Shown: one piece after another, positions 26,238 to 34,785 of the stretch
How positions within the stretch are numbered: position 1 is the stretch's first letter
How the letters are laid out: each line of letters opens with the position of its first letter
Assembly: GCF_009769755.1 (NCBI RefSeq)
Contig: NZ_SDWJ01000001.1
Location: 558,001 to 622,000, forward strand
Direction of reading: 5' to 3'
Source: Sphingorhabdus profundilacus
Lineage (GTDB): Bacteria > Pseudomonadota > Alphaproteobacteria > Sphingomonadales > Sphingomonadaceae
Length of the DNA stretch: 64,000 bases
Position numbers and translations under genes: made by a program
Notes under the pieces: generated by a model
What the model was told of the DNA's origin: nothing
Database searches by the model: none
Seen by the model: the letters and a program-made list of their open reading frames with translations, nothing else

Positions 26238-27358
26238 CCGCTGGCCTTCCGGACTGCCTGGATAAAGCCTCTGTCGAAATTGTCAGGCGAAAAACGCGAT
26301 GCATTCTCCACGGCTTTATCTGGATCAAAATGAGGTATCCAGGCTTCAAAAGCCTCTACAGCCTCCATTATCGATTCCGCACTTTGGGTTTGAAAGAACA
26401 GACCTGTTTCTTCTGGAATGATGGAGTCATTTATTCCTCCGCGGCCGAAGGCGATTACCGGGCGCCCACTGGCATTCGCCTCTACCGGAACGATGCCAAA
26501 ATCTTCCTCAGCTGCAAAAACCAACGCTCTGCAATTCGCATAGGCTTGTTTCAAATTCGCGAAATCTAAGCGTCTTTTGATAGTAATATTGGGCCCTGCG
26601 CGCTTTTCGACCATGGCGGCCATATCGCCATCACCCACCATCAGTAAAGGCAAGCCAAGGCGGTTAAATGCATCGACCACTATGTCCGGCCGTTTGTAAG
26701 CTATCATTTGCCCGACCCATAGAAATTGCGCGCTTACACTATTCGATTTTCCGAATTCATCGGTCGCAACAGGAGGGTGTACAACATCAGAATCGCGCCG
26801 CCACGCCCGGGCAATACGCTGTTTGATGAAATGGGAATTTGCAACAAAATGATCTACCCTAGCAGAGGATATGGTGTCCCATTGCCGTAAATAGTTAAAC
26901 AAAGGCGGCATCATCATCTTCGTAAGCCGGCCTGCTGAGCTGCGATAATCGTGATAATGGTCCCACAAATACCGCATGGGCGAATGGGTGTAGCATATAT
27001 GCAATGCATCTGGCGCGGCGATTACACCCTTGGCTGGACCAGATTCACTGCTAATAACAAGGTCGTAGCCGCGTAAGTTCAGTTCCTCTAAAGCCATTGG
27101 CATAAGTGGAAGATATTTCTGATAATGGCGTCGCGCGCCGGGAAGTTTCTGAATAAAGCTAGTATATACCGGCCGGGCGCGGATGATGGCGGACATCGCC
27201 TCAGGCACATAGACATGTGTAAAGATATCGGCATTCGGGTAAAGGTGAAGTAACCTCTCTAATACTCTTTCACCACCTCGCATCCCCACGAGCCAATAGT
27301 GTATTATCGCAACGCGGCGCGTGTCAGCGACGTCGGTAGTAGTTTTTATATTTGTCAT
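26234..27358 (-). CDS. Family 4 glycosyltransferase
   Basis: A GT-B fold transferase. The N-terminal domain opens VAIIHYWLVGMRGGERVLER and contains HICYTHSPMRYLWDHYHDYR; the C-terminal domain has the EX7E motif EDFGIVPVEANASGRPVIAF that binds the nucleotide sugar. The ATG at 27358 is used; several ATGs up to 27385 are in frame and none has a good ribosome site, which, with the 35-base overlap with the upstream kinase gene, suggests translational coupling. Acceptor and sugar are unknown. Confidence 0.87.
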   Translation of the reverse strand: MTNIKTTTDVADTRRVAIIHYWLVGMRGGERVLERLLHLYPNADIFTHVYVPEAMSAIIRARPVYTSFIQKLPGARRHYQKYLPLMPMALEELNLRGYDLVISSESGPAKGVIAAPDALHICYTHSPMRYLWDHYHDYRSSAGRLTKMMMPPLFNYLRQWDTISSARVDHFVANSHFIKQRIARAWRRDSDVVHPPVATDEFGKSNSVSAQFLWVGQMIAYKRPDIVVDAFNRLGLPLLMVGDGDMAAMVEKRAGPNITIKRRLDFANLKQAYANCRALVFAAEEDFGIVPVEANASGRPVIAFGRGGINDSIIPEETGLFFQTQSAESIMEAVEAFEAWIPHFDPDKAVENASRFSPDNFDRGFIQAVRKASG

Positions 27359-29558
27359 AATAAAATGCCGCATCGCCATCGCCAAATTTGACTTGTTTTT
27401 TCATATCAATCCGGTTGAGCGTGATCCCGATATCTTCGATTATATGGAGAGGTAATAGTTTTAACGCGGCGCGCACCGCAGTATCGGATGTTTTGCGCCA
27501 AAGTGTAGAAATGATCACATTGTCGACCAATGACGTGATTTCGCGAGTCTCGGCGACAGGAAGTATCGGAGCGAGATCGAGCACAATAAGCGAGAAATGT
27601 TCCCTTAGGACCGCAATCAACTTGTGGAAATTGCCTTTTTCAAGCAACCGCTCACTGTCCGAAAATGAATTCGTAATAGGCAGGATCATGGCATTGCTGT
27701 CAGGATCCTTGAACATTGCATCGCCCAATTTGGCTTCACCATGGATCATCTCGCGAAGGCCCGGGCGCGATATGTTTGCATTGAACCGCTTGCTTAATGT
27801 GCAGCGTACAAGATCACAATCTATGACGATCACAGCTTCACCAGCGAGCGCAGCAGCGCGCGTAATCGAAGCGGCAAGTGAGGTTTTCCCTTCACCAGGA
27901 AGGGCCGATGTTACCGCAATGACATGGCTGCGAGCCTTGTTGCTTTGCCGGACAGATGCCAGCAATCCACGCACTGATTCTGCATAGGCCGAGCCTGGAT
28001 CGGTTATGAAAGACTGGGCAGGATCATTACCTTCAACATCCACGGACACGAGCGAGGGAATTCCGCCAAGATAGCGTATGCCGAGCCGCCCCTCGACTTC
28101 ATCTCCCGTCGTCAGTCCGGAATATGCCGTTTCAACAGCAATCGCCGAACCGGCGCCCAACAAAGTCCCAATAACCAAACCGAGAGCAAGGTTTAAGATC
28201 ATATTGGGACTTGAGGGCCGCTCGGGAACTTTTGCCGATGATAGCAATCGCGCTTCCGGGCGTTCGGTTCCCGACTGTGCCAGAACTTCGCGATACCGAC
28301 TTAAGTAACTTTCATAAAGGGTTTGGGATGCCTGTGCCTTCCGGTTCAGATCGTCCAGACCTACCAATGCAATGTTGTTCGCTGCCAGCGCTGCGCGTGC
28401 GGAACTGAGGTTGCCCTGAAGCGAACCAACTTGTTGTGATGTTGCCGAGGCACTTGAGGCATAGCCGGAGTTTACACCTGATTTCACACGGTCAATTTCA
28501 GTCGAAATTTGACCGTCAATATCGGCCATTTCACGCCTTGCTGTTACAAGGTCCGGATGATCATCCAGATATCGACCCGATAGATCCGCTATTCGTACAC
28601 TGATGGTGGCGCGTTGTGCCCGGAGAGATTGAATAACAGGGGAATTGACTGCCGCTGCTGCACCTGCTCCGCTGGCATTGTTCGCTCGGCCGCGGTCGGC
28701 TGCTGCCGCTGCGCGAGCGGTGGCGAGTTGTTGGCCATAAGCTGCCGCTTCTTGCTCGGCGAGCTGAGTGGCCTGTGCACTTAATAAATTGTTGCGGACC
28801 CGAAAATTTTGCACCGCACCGAAATCTGATTGGGCTTGTGAGCGCAACTCTTCGATACGTGTTCGCAGCAGCGCCAATGTCTTTTCATTTTCGGCGCGCT
28901 TGGTCCGCACCGCGCTTTCTGAATAGCTGGCGGCAAATGCGTTGGCTATCTGTGCGGATCGTTTCGGGTCAGGGTTGGTATAGGTGATCCGGATGGCGTA
29001 GGCCGTTTCCATTCGATCGGCCTTTAATGAGCCGAGCATGGCATCTGCCAGACGTCGTTTCAGATTGTCAGCGGGCAAAGCTGGGGGCTTGATTCCCAGC
29101 AAGTCCTTGATCGAGGCGGTTATACCACTACCGCCAATTATGGTGTCGACAAATTCACGGTCCTGTACCAGTTTCAACCGATCAATGACCTGCGCTGCCA
29201 TTTCCTGCGATTTGATGATTTTGAGTTCGGTGTCCACTTCTTCGGAGCGTTTCGGGCTTTCGCTTTGTACCTCACTGGAATCAGGTACAATTTCTCCAGA
29301 AAATTTGTTCATGACGACATCAACTGTCGCTTGATACAATTTGGGTTGCTTCAAAGTGAATAGAAATGCGATGACAACTGCGGTGCCGACTATCGTCACG
29401 AACAGCCTGAAGCGGCGACGGAAAATACTGAGCAGAAACCGAAGGTCCAATCGGTCGGCCGCCACAGCTTGTATCGGTGCGCCAGGCAGATTTGCTGGCG
29501 TCGCGCGGACTGCCAATTCATTACCGAGATAGCGATCAGGTAAGTTCATCTTATCCAT
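27324..29558 (-). CDS. Polysaccharide co-polymerase and tyrosine autokinase, Wzc type
   Basis: Controls polymer length and export. It has an N-terminal cytoplasmic part, Wzz domain with a first membrane helix (RLFVTIVGTAVVIAFLFTL), a long periplasmic coiled coil (about residues 190-410), a GNVR-like segment before the second helix (MILNLALGLVIGTLLGAGSA), then the BY-kinase: Walker A TSALPGEGKTS (about 550-560), Walker A' VIVIDCDLVR, Walker B LIVLDLAP. The tail ends FYYDKYKNYYRRR, a tyrosine cluster as in autophosphorylating Wzc. The length of 744 residues is normal for the fused form. Confidence 0.93.
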   Translation of the reverse strand: MDKMNLPDRYLGNELAVRATPANLPGAPIQAVAADRLDLRFLLSIFRRRFRLFVTIVGTAVVIAFLFTLKQPKLYQATVDVVMNKFSGEIVPDSSEVQSESPKRSEEVDTELKIIKSQEMAAQVIDRLKLVQDREFVDTIIGGSGITASIKDLLGIKPPALPADNLKRRLADAMLGSLKADRMETAYAIRITYTNPDPKRSAQIANAFAASYSESAVRTKRAENEKTLALLRTRIEELRSQAQSDFGAVQNFRVRNNLLSAQATQLAEQEAAAYGQQLATARAAAAADRGRANNASGAGAAAAVNSPVIQSLRAQRATISVRIADLSGRYLDDHPDLVTARREMADIDGQISTEIDRVKSGVNSGYASSASATSQQVGSLQGNLSSARAALAANNIALVGLDDLNRKAQASQTLYESYLSRYREVLAQSGTERPEARLLSSAKVPERPSSPNMILNLALGLVIGTLLGAGSAIAVETAYSGLTTGDEVEGRLGIRYLGGIPSLVSVDVEGNDPAQSFITDPGSAYAESVRGLLASVRQSNKARSHVIAVTSALPGEGKTSLAASITRAAALAGEAVIVIDCDLVRCTLSKRFNANISRPGLREMIHGEAKLGDAMFKDPDSNAMILPITNSFSDSERLLEKGNFHKLIAVLREHFSLIVLDLAPILPVAETREITSLVDNVIISTLWRKTSDTAVRAALKLLPLHIIEDIGITLNRIDMKKQVKFGDGDAAFYYDKYKNYYRRR

Positions 29559-29564
29559 CCGCTT

Positions 29565-30836
29565 TTATAACGACGCACGAAGCCAAAGCCCCGCCTCCAT
29601 ACCACTGCCACCGCTGAGTTGCAGCTGATTGGTCGACGATCGATCACGCAGACGTGAGAACAGCCCGCCCGTCATCCGGTTGTTGAAGATATAGCGTCCT
29701 TCCAGACCAATAAGTGTTGCGGTAGCATTGGTATCTATTTCGCGATAATTTTCGTCGGATCTTGCCAGAGTGAAAACAACATCGAAATTTCGCCGAATTT
29801 CGTAAAAAAGCTGCAACGCTGTTGTGTCGACAATGATTCCCGCAACTGTCGGAATGCCGCTATTTACGATCGTTCGGCCGCTCGAAACCGACAGGCTCAT
29901 TAACGGTGTCGGATACCAATCTACCTTTGCCTTCCAGATCGGACCACCAAAGTCCTTGTAGATCGACGAAATATAGTCACGTTTCACATAGCCTGCGGAT
30001 ATTTCCGCGCTGATCAGTTTGCTTAATTCGGTCCGGGTCCCTGCGACGAACTGTCCGCCTTTGGAGCTTTGGTCGCAACAGGACGGCGCATTGGGGCTGT
30101 CGGCATTGCTGTAGGTGCCGGTAGCAAATATCACCCCGCCATTTGGCAGGGCATATTCAGCTTTTGCGGCAAGCGCGACAATATTGCTGGCGCGAAACTG
30201 CTGGTCTTCGATTCGCCCATTTTCAAGCTTGATATCCGCATAGCTGCGTTTGGACGCGGTGGCAGATGCCGTTAATCGCAATGCCCCGGTTTCTGCCCGA
30301 GCGGCGATCTGCGCTTCAATCTGGTCATATTCTGCGGGACTACCCTCCGTTATTGTCTCGCCGGCCTGACCTCGCGGTTCATTGCGTCTGTCGAATGCAA
30401 TGCGCGCAAAAATCGAAGCTTTTTTGGCAATGGCGAGACGCCCATTGGCCTCTATTCCAAAAGTTTCACTATTTTGGCTGGTTATCGATGCGAATCGCGC
30501 AACAGCAGCCTGCGCTCTGATGACATAGCCTGCTTGTTCAGTTCCGCCTGCGGCATTTATTGTCGGTGCCAACACCACAAAAACAGACCCGCGTTTCTGC
30601 GTCGCGCGATTCAGAACATTGCTGTCGCTTTCCACTTTTACCGTCAATGACGGCTGAATTTGGATGCCGCCTGCGGTTATGCCTTCGGACGCCATGCCTG
30701 CCGGTTGTCGCGAACCTGCAACATTGCTGCGTAAAAGAGGGCCTGACGGTTCGGATTGGAAGGGTTCGCGCGTTTGTGCAAACGCAGTTCCAGAAACAAA
30801 GATCGTCGCCAAAAGGGTAAGGCGAAAGAGAATCAT
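29565..30836 (-). CDS. Outer-membrane beta-barrel protein of the polysaccharide locus
   Basis: The ATG at 30836 begins a signal peptide (MILFRLTLLATIFVSGTAFA) and follows CGGGACG; upstream in-frame ATG codons give a non-signal leader. The mature part is made of alternating amphipathic beta strands and turns and ends WLRASL, with a C-terminal aromatic/Leu pattern fitting an outer-membrane barrel of the putative beta-barrel porin 2 type. It is first in the operon, 6 bases before the Wzc gene. Since the Wza-like protein of this locus is short, this barrel may serve as the outer-membrane pore, as proposed for other Wzx/Wzy systems. Family call is moderate, role is inference. Confidence 0.7.
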   Translation of the reverse strand: MILFRLTLLATIFVSGTAFAQTREPFQSEPSGPLLRSNVAGSRQPAGMASEGITAGGIQIQPSLTVKVESDSNVLNRATQKRGSVFVVLAPTINAAGGTEQAGYVIRAQAAVARFASITSQNSETFGIEANGRLAIAKKASIFARIAFDRRNEPRGQAGETITEGSPAEYDQIEAQIAARAETGALRLTASATASKRSYADIKLENGRIEDQQFRASNIVALAAKAEYALPNGGVIFATGTYSNADSPNAPSCCDQSSKGGQFVAGTRTELSKLISAEISAGYVKRDYISSIYKDFGGPIWKAKVDWYPTPLMSLSVSSGRTIVNSGIPTVAGIIVDTTALQLFYEIRRNFDVVFTLARSDENYREIDTNATATLIGLEGRYIFNNRMTGGLFSRLRDRSSTNQLQLSGGSGMEAGLWLRASL

Positions 30837-30910
30837 GACGTCCCGTGCTAGAAAAATGGTCGCGGCTAGCTCGTCGACGCTAGAACAAGTAATTGTTGCA
30901 TGTTGATGAC

Positions 30911-31423
30911 ATGCGCGAACTGATTTTCTTGGCACTGGCCAATCATTTGCCGCGATTGCGTGCTTCTGACCGGATAAGGCACATATTTTACGCTTTGGCA
31001 GGATTAAATATCAAAGGTCGCTGTGTCATTTGGGGACCATTGACGATCCGGCCCATCGGCGGCGCAAAGAATATTTCGATTGGCCGCGGTACCTTTTTCA
31101 ACAGCAATACCCGTTTCGGCACACCCGGTGCGCCAGTATCGATTGGCCAGAATGTTCAGGTCGGGCCCAATGTGTCTTTCGAAACAGTGAGTCACGGGCT
31201 GATCTATGTTAAAGGACGAGGAAGAGGCGACATCGTCTTGCCGATTAACGTTGAAGACGAGGTATGGATTGGCGCAGGTGCCATCATCACAGGCGGTGTT
31301 ACCATTGGCAAAGGTGCTGTGGTTGCGGCAGGCGCGGTCGTGACGAACGATGTTGCGCCGTTGACTGTCGTCGGCGGTGTTCCCGCGAAATTTATCAAGG
31401 CTATCGACCCAATAACGGCCTGA
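30911..31423 (+). CDS. Left-handed beta-helix acetyltransferase
   Basis: A hexapeptide-repeat acyltransferase of about 170 residues. Repeats of the [LIV]GxxxX type run through the centre (SIGRGTFFNSNTRFG, SIGQNVQVGPNVSFE), followed by the typical closing VWIGAGAIITGGVTIGKGAV and VVGGVPAKFIK of the WbbJ/LacA/maltose acetyltransferase type. It is divergent from the outer-membrane barrel gene across a 74-base gap, so the two probably share a promoter region. It may O-acetylate the polysaccharide or a precursor. The start is uncertain (ATG 30911 or TTG 30893); no strong ribosome site is seen. Confidence 0.85.
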   Translation: MRELIFLALANHLPRLRASDRIRHIFYALAGLNIKGRCVIWGPLTIRPIGGAKNISIGRGTFFNSNTRFGTPGAPVSIGQNVQVGPNVSFETVSHGLIYVKGRGRGDIVLPINVEDEVWIGAGAIITGGVTIGKGAVVAAGAVVTNDVAPLTVVGGVPAKFIKAIDPITA

Positions 31424-31467
31424 CGTAAAATTGTGCACATTTCATTTTATTGTCATAGCACCGCGGC

Positions 31468-32016
31468 ATGGCATGGCGCATGCCCAAACTGATCTTTTCA
31501 TCGCTACTCGCTTTTGCAATGCTTCACGCCCCCGCATCGGTGACGGGTGCGACCGGCGGCGCTTCCTATGCTGAAATGTTGCCGGCCCGAACGCTGCACT
31601 GCACCTTGGCTCGCGCGCTAAATCTGGACCCATCGCGGGCGCAATCTCGTGACGAAATTCAATATGAAGGGTCGTTCCCTTTTTCGCTTCACTTGCCCTC
31701 CATTCCGAAGCGGCAGACTCCGCCGCCTGATCCGACATCCGCACCAGAACCCGTTGATCCGGCAACGGCCATCATCAATGACCCGGCTGGCTTGGCCAAA
31801 GACGGTAAGCTGGCCTTTGACCGCGTCATAGACCTTTGGCCCGTCCGGGTGGAGATGGCGCGCTCGATTAGTCCTGCACTTTCGCGCATCATCATAATCA
31901 GTGATATCGATACATCCGCAGGTTCCGCCAATCTGTTCATGGCCCCTGCAGCCGATGCAGCGTCGATGGACATGAATAAAGTATATCTGGGTTCCTGCCG
32001 CATCGTCGGGGGATAA
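31468..32016 (+). CDS. Exported protein of unknown function
   Basis: I do not recognise the family. The N-terminus is a signal peptide (LIFSSLLAFAMLHAPASVTG), the centre has a Pro-rich linker (PKRQTPPPDPTSAPEPVDP), and the C-terminal part is an alpha/beta segment with VIDLWPVRVEMARSISP and a final Cys. The ATG at 31480 is an equally possible start. It follows the acetyltransferase gene by 44 bases on the same strand and could be co-transcribed. Confidence 0.6.
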   Translation: MAWRMPKLIFSSLLAFAMLHAPASVTGATGGASYAEMLPARTLHCTLARALNLDPSRAQSRDEIQYEGSFPFSLHLPSIPKRQTPPPDPTSAPEPVDPATAIINDPAGLAKDGKLAFDRVIDLWPVRVEMARSISPALSRIIIISDIDTSAGSANLFMAPAADAASMDMNKVYLGSCRIVGG

Positions 32017-32076
32017 TCTGGACTTTGTTAATTCGGCTGAAGCTTGCACGCGCCTTTTCATAAAGTGGAAAACCGC

Positions 32077-32214
32077 ATGTTTTCCGCCTGGCCCGCATAC
32101 CGAAAGCCGCATGAACGCATCGATTTTCGTGCCTCTTTGCAAGAATATATCCTACAGAATTTTGCTATTCCCAATGTCAAAGAGCGCCGCCTTTTCCATA
32201 GAGAAAAAGGGTAG
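32077..32214 (+). CDS. Possible small ORF (45 aa), basic
   Basis: A 45-codon frame begins MFSAWPAYRKPHERIDFR and ends RRLFHREKG before a TAG. The frame is open back to a GTG at 32065 and a TTG at 32044. It is basic and hydrophilic with no helix in the membrane and no recognised family; ribosome site is weak (GTGGAAAACC). Composition is protein-like rather than repetitive, but without comparison it may be chance. Confidence 0.2.
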   Translation: MFSAWPAYRKPHERIDFRASLQEYILQNFAIPNVKERRLFHREKG

Positions 32215-32533
32215 GTCAAAATTGGCAGAAGCAATCCAACAATTCAATGCCACGCGACCATAGAGGTGACAAAGTCAGGGCCGCGTGAGGCGTCGTGGCG
32301 CGACGACAGCCGCGGATATAATCCTAAGCAAGTTGCTTTGGTTGGATTGGCTGCAATGGCATCTGGTGTTACCTGTCAGCGGGCGACATCATCGCTCGAT
32401 TGTAGCGACAAAATATACTGTTATTTTGTTGTTTGATTTTTTACCATTGGCACATATATCTGCCCTGTTCGTTCACGCCTGTGACAGGGGCTTTTGGCTA
32501 TAAACAGTCAAAAATATAGAGGCGTAAATTTAG
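32215..32533. other. Intergenic region before hicBA
   Basis: No credible gene. The last 150 bases (from about 32390) turn AT-rich and contain the likely hicBA promoter; a loose dyad around cctgt and acagg (32464-32487) may be an operator. A 72-codon frame at 32285 has no ribosome site or family. Confidence 0.4.
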
Positions 32534-32794
32534 ATGGTAAAAGCACCGGACTCCGTAATGGTTAAAGCTGAATTTGACGATATTGCAAAGGTTTGGGTCG
32601 CAACAAGCGAAGATGTTCCCGGTTTGGTTTCTGAACATCAGGATTTGATGAAACTATTAGATGACGTCGAAGGGCTGATTCCTATTTTGCTTGAAGCTAA
32701 CGGGATGCTACCCGCCGATCACGAAGCTTTTGACATGCCAATTTGCATCGCAGCGCACGGCCTAGCAAAACGCAGGGTTTTGATTCCTGCTTAA
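32534..32794 (+). CDS. HicB-like antitoxin, DUF1902 type
   Basis: An 86-residue protein with the HicB partial RNase H-like fold: VMVKAEFDDIAKVWVATSED then VPGLVSEHQDLMKLLDDVEG, the pattern of DUF1902/HicB antitoxins. No separate DNA-binding domain (ribbon-helix-helix or HTH) follows, so self-regulation would need another mechanism. It is immediately followed by the toxin gene with no gap, in antitoxin-first order. Confidence 0.78.
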   Translation: MVKAPDSVMVKAEFDDIAKVWVATSEDVPGLVSEHQDLMKLLDDVEGLIPILLEANGMLPADHEAFDMPICIAAHGLAKRRVLIPA

Positions 32795-32992
32795 ATGGCC
32801 GACTACCGCCGGAAATTGCTGAAGAAACTGAAGGCAAATGGCTGTGAATATGTTTCGCAGGCGAAAGGTAGCCACGAATTGTGGCAAAGCCCAATTTCCC
32901 GAACGCGATTTGTTGTGCAACACGATCTTCGTTCAAAAATTTCGGCGAACAATATTTTAAAGCAAGCTGGCATCGTCGGTGATGATTTTTAA
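32795..32992 (+). CDS. hicA: HicA-type mRNA interferase toxin
   Basis: A 65-residue double-stranded-RNA-binding-fold toxin. The N-terminal helix has RRKLLKKLKANGCEYVSQAK, followed by the catalytic His in GSHELW and a basic strand TRFVVQHDLRSKISANNIL with ILKQAGI, all typical for HicA (YcfA). The ATG directly follows the TAA of the antitoxin. Expected activity is cleavage of mRNA, held in check by the upstream HicB-like protein. Confidence 0.85.
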   Translation: MADYRRKLLKKLKANGCEYVSQAKGSHELWQSPISRTRFVVQHDLRSKISANNILKQAGIVGDDF

Positions 32993-33002
32993 TGACCAGT
33001 TA

Positions 33003-33026
33003 GGTCCCCATCTTGGGATGGGGACC
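33003..33026 (+). terminator. Hairpin after hicBA
   Basis: Perfect 10-bp stem, ggtccccatc and gatggggacc with loop ttgg, 10 bases after the hicA stop. There is no real T run after it, so it may be a weak or factor-dependent terminator or an mRNA-stabilising hairpin. The following 226 bases up to 33252 hold no gene I can support. Confidence 0.5.
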
Positions 33027-33252
33027 ACTTAACCTTCTCAACCAATACCTTACGCGAAGACAAAGGGGCTGTGGTGTCTTGCGGTATCGACGGCGTAGCT
33101 TCTCGCACTATTTGTCCAGCGCGGCGAACTGGCCATGGATGCATGCGCCATAAAATGCAGAATGTACCTCAATATTTGCTGTTTTCCTATCAGGCGTCCG
33201 CGGCGCGCGCTGTGACATTGCGCCGGGATCGCGCTTTGCCTATGACGGGGCG

Positions 33253-33945
33253 ATGACGATGCTTTGGACACCTTCGCCCAATTTTGGTGAGCGCACTTTG
33301 CCAATTACGATGCTGATATTGCATTATACCGGGATGCAGTCTGGCGCGGCGGCCATTGAATGGCTTGCAAATCCTGCTTCCAAAGTATCCGCCCATTATG
33401 TCGTCGATGAAAACGGGCAAGTGGTGCATATGGTGCGCGAAGAACAGCGGGCGCAGCATGCAGGTGTATCTTTTTGGCGCGGCATAACCGATTGCAATAG
33501 CGCCAGCATCGGCATTGAAATCGTCAATCCGGGCCATGAATTTGGCTATCGCGCATTTCCCGAAGCGCAGATGGATTCGGTTACCCGCCTGGTCGCGGAA
33601 CTTGTCAGAACCTATCATATCGAACCTCGAAATGTCGTGGGGCATAGCGATGTGGCGCCTGCGCGCAAGGAAGACCCGGGTGAATTGTTCGATTGGGGAC
33701 GTTTGGCAAAACTTGGCTTTGCCGTACCGCGTCCGACCGAAAAACTGGTCGATCCGGGCTGGACCGATGCCGCATTCCTGCTTGCACTGGAACGCTATGG
33801 CTATAGCGTGGCCGATGGCCGTGCCGCCGTGGTCGCGTTTCAGCGCCGTTTCCGCCCAGAAAATATCGACGGCGTGATCGATGGCGAATGCCGTGCAATA
33901 TTGTGGAGCCTGCTCTTGGCCTATGAAGGCGGGGGTGCTACATAG
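33253..33945 (+). CDS. N-acetylmuramoyl-L-alanine amidase, AmpD/AmiD type
   Basis: Zinc amidase of the Amidase_2 family. The fold is seen from LILHYTGMQSGAAAIEWLAN (first zinc His), SAHYVVDENGQVVHMV, QHAGVSFWRG (the central His), SIGIEIVNPG (catalytic Glu region) and VVGHSDVAPARKEDPGELFD (last His, the Lys and the Asp ligand). The C-terminus is a peptidoglycan-binding-like three-helix domain (ALERYGYSVADGRAAVVAFQ). No signal peptide is present, so a cytosolic recycling AmpD-type role cleaving anhydromuropeptides is possible. A GACGGGG site precedes the ATG. Confidence 0.9.
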   Translation: MTMLWTPSPNFGERTLPITMLILHYTGMQSGAAAIEWLANPASKVSAHYVVDENGQVVHMVREEQRAQHAGVSFWRGITDCNSASIGIEIVNPGHEFGYRAFPEAQMDSVTRLVAELVRTYHIEPRNVVGHSDVAPARKEDPGELFDWGRLAKLGFAVPRPTEKLVDPGWTDAAFLLALERYGYSVADGRAAVVAFQRRFRPENIDGVIDGECRAILWSLLLAYEGGGAT

Positions 33946-33950
33946 GCAGG

Positions 33951-34318
33951 GCCAGAGGGTTGGGCGACCGCCGCTTCACGGGTAACTGTGTTGGGGAGGA
34001 AAGTCCGGGCTCCAGCGAGGAACGGTGCCGGATAACGTCCGGCTGAGGTAACTCAAGGGAAAGTGCCACAGAAATCATACCTCCGCATTGCGATGCGGTA
34101 AGGTCGAAATGGTGCGGTAAGAGCGCACCGCGTTGCTGGCAACAGGAACGGCACGGCAAACCCCACCGGGAGCAAAACCGAATAGGGGCGGCACATGGCA
34201 TCCTCCTGCCAGTCGCCCGGGTTGGTTGCATGAGCGGCGCAGCAATGTTCCGCCTAGATGAATGGTCGCACAATCGCCTTCGGGCGGTGGACAAAACCCG
34301 GCTTATAGACCCTCTGGC
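33951..34318 (+). ncRNA. rnpB: RNase P RNA
   Basis: Bacterial type A RNase P RNA, the ribozyme that trims tRNA 5' ends. Ends are set by the perfect 10-bp P1 helix gccagagggt (33951-33960) with accctctggc (34309-34318). The conserved block GAGGAAAGTCCGGGCTCC lies near 33997 and the distal block AAAACCCGGCTTATAGAC near 34293-34310, with the P15 internal loop and the GGTAA-type elements between. A run of five T follows P1 immediately and may terminate transcription. It begins 5 bases after the amidase stop codon, so it may be partly expressed from the amidase transcript. Confidence 0.96.
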
Positions 34319-34692
34319 TTTTTACCCCATGCCCAATAGGCCATGGCAAAGATGCCGATTACTGCCGCTTCGGTAAGCATGGGCGGTCCGACACGGGCTA
34401 CATAGCCGTCGATGGCCACACTCACAAAACGCCCCAATAACGCACTGCCGACAACCAACATGGCCGCAAGCAGCCACGTCCGGCTTTGCTTTGCCGCTGC
34501 AATCAAGGCCAGCAATGCAATGGCCAGAAACAGGCCGCCGACATCGGCCCGCACATTTGCGCGCCCGATAGCGCCTATCGCTTCGATGCCGCGTCCATCG
34601 GCTATTTCCTGAAGATTGAACCAATGCGGGTTGACGCCGAGCAAGGCCATAATGCCGATCAATGTCACAAATATTCTCATTAAAAACCGCAT
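34303..34692 (-). CDS. Four-helix membrane protein, DUF4345-like
   Basis: A 129-residue protein with four hydrophobic segments (IFVTLIGIMALLGV, VGGLFLAIALLALIAA, WLLAAMLVVGSALLG, LTEAAVIGIFAMAYWAW) and the NVRADVGGLFL motif seen in the DUF4345 family. A strong ribosome site, AAAGGAG, lies 7 bases from the ATG. The final codons and stop overlap the 3' end of rnpB by 16 bases on the opposite strand. Function is unknown. Confidence 0.72.
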   Translation of the reverse strand: MRFLMRIFVTLIGIMALLGVNPHWFNLQEIADGRGIEAIGAIGRANVRADVGGLFLAIALLALIAAAKQSRTWLLAAMLVVGSALLGRFVSVAIDGYVARVGPPMLTEAAVIGIFAMAYWAWGKKPEGL

Positions 34693-34785
34693 CTTCGACT
34701 CCTTTACGCTAACGTCAACATTTACATAAGGCCATGATTATGTTCTGTCTTGCTCTTGGAGACTATTTTACTGAGGGGTAAAGCA

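Noticed and set aside
33003-33026. Prophage or integrase attachment site near hicBA and rnpB
   Set aside because: No integrase, direct repeats or phage genes; the hairpin is a simple terminator-like stem.
33071-33256. 61-codon frame before the amidase gene
   Set aside because: No ribosome site or conserved motif.
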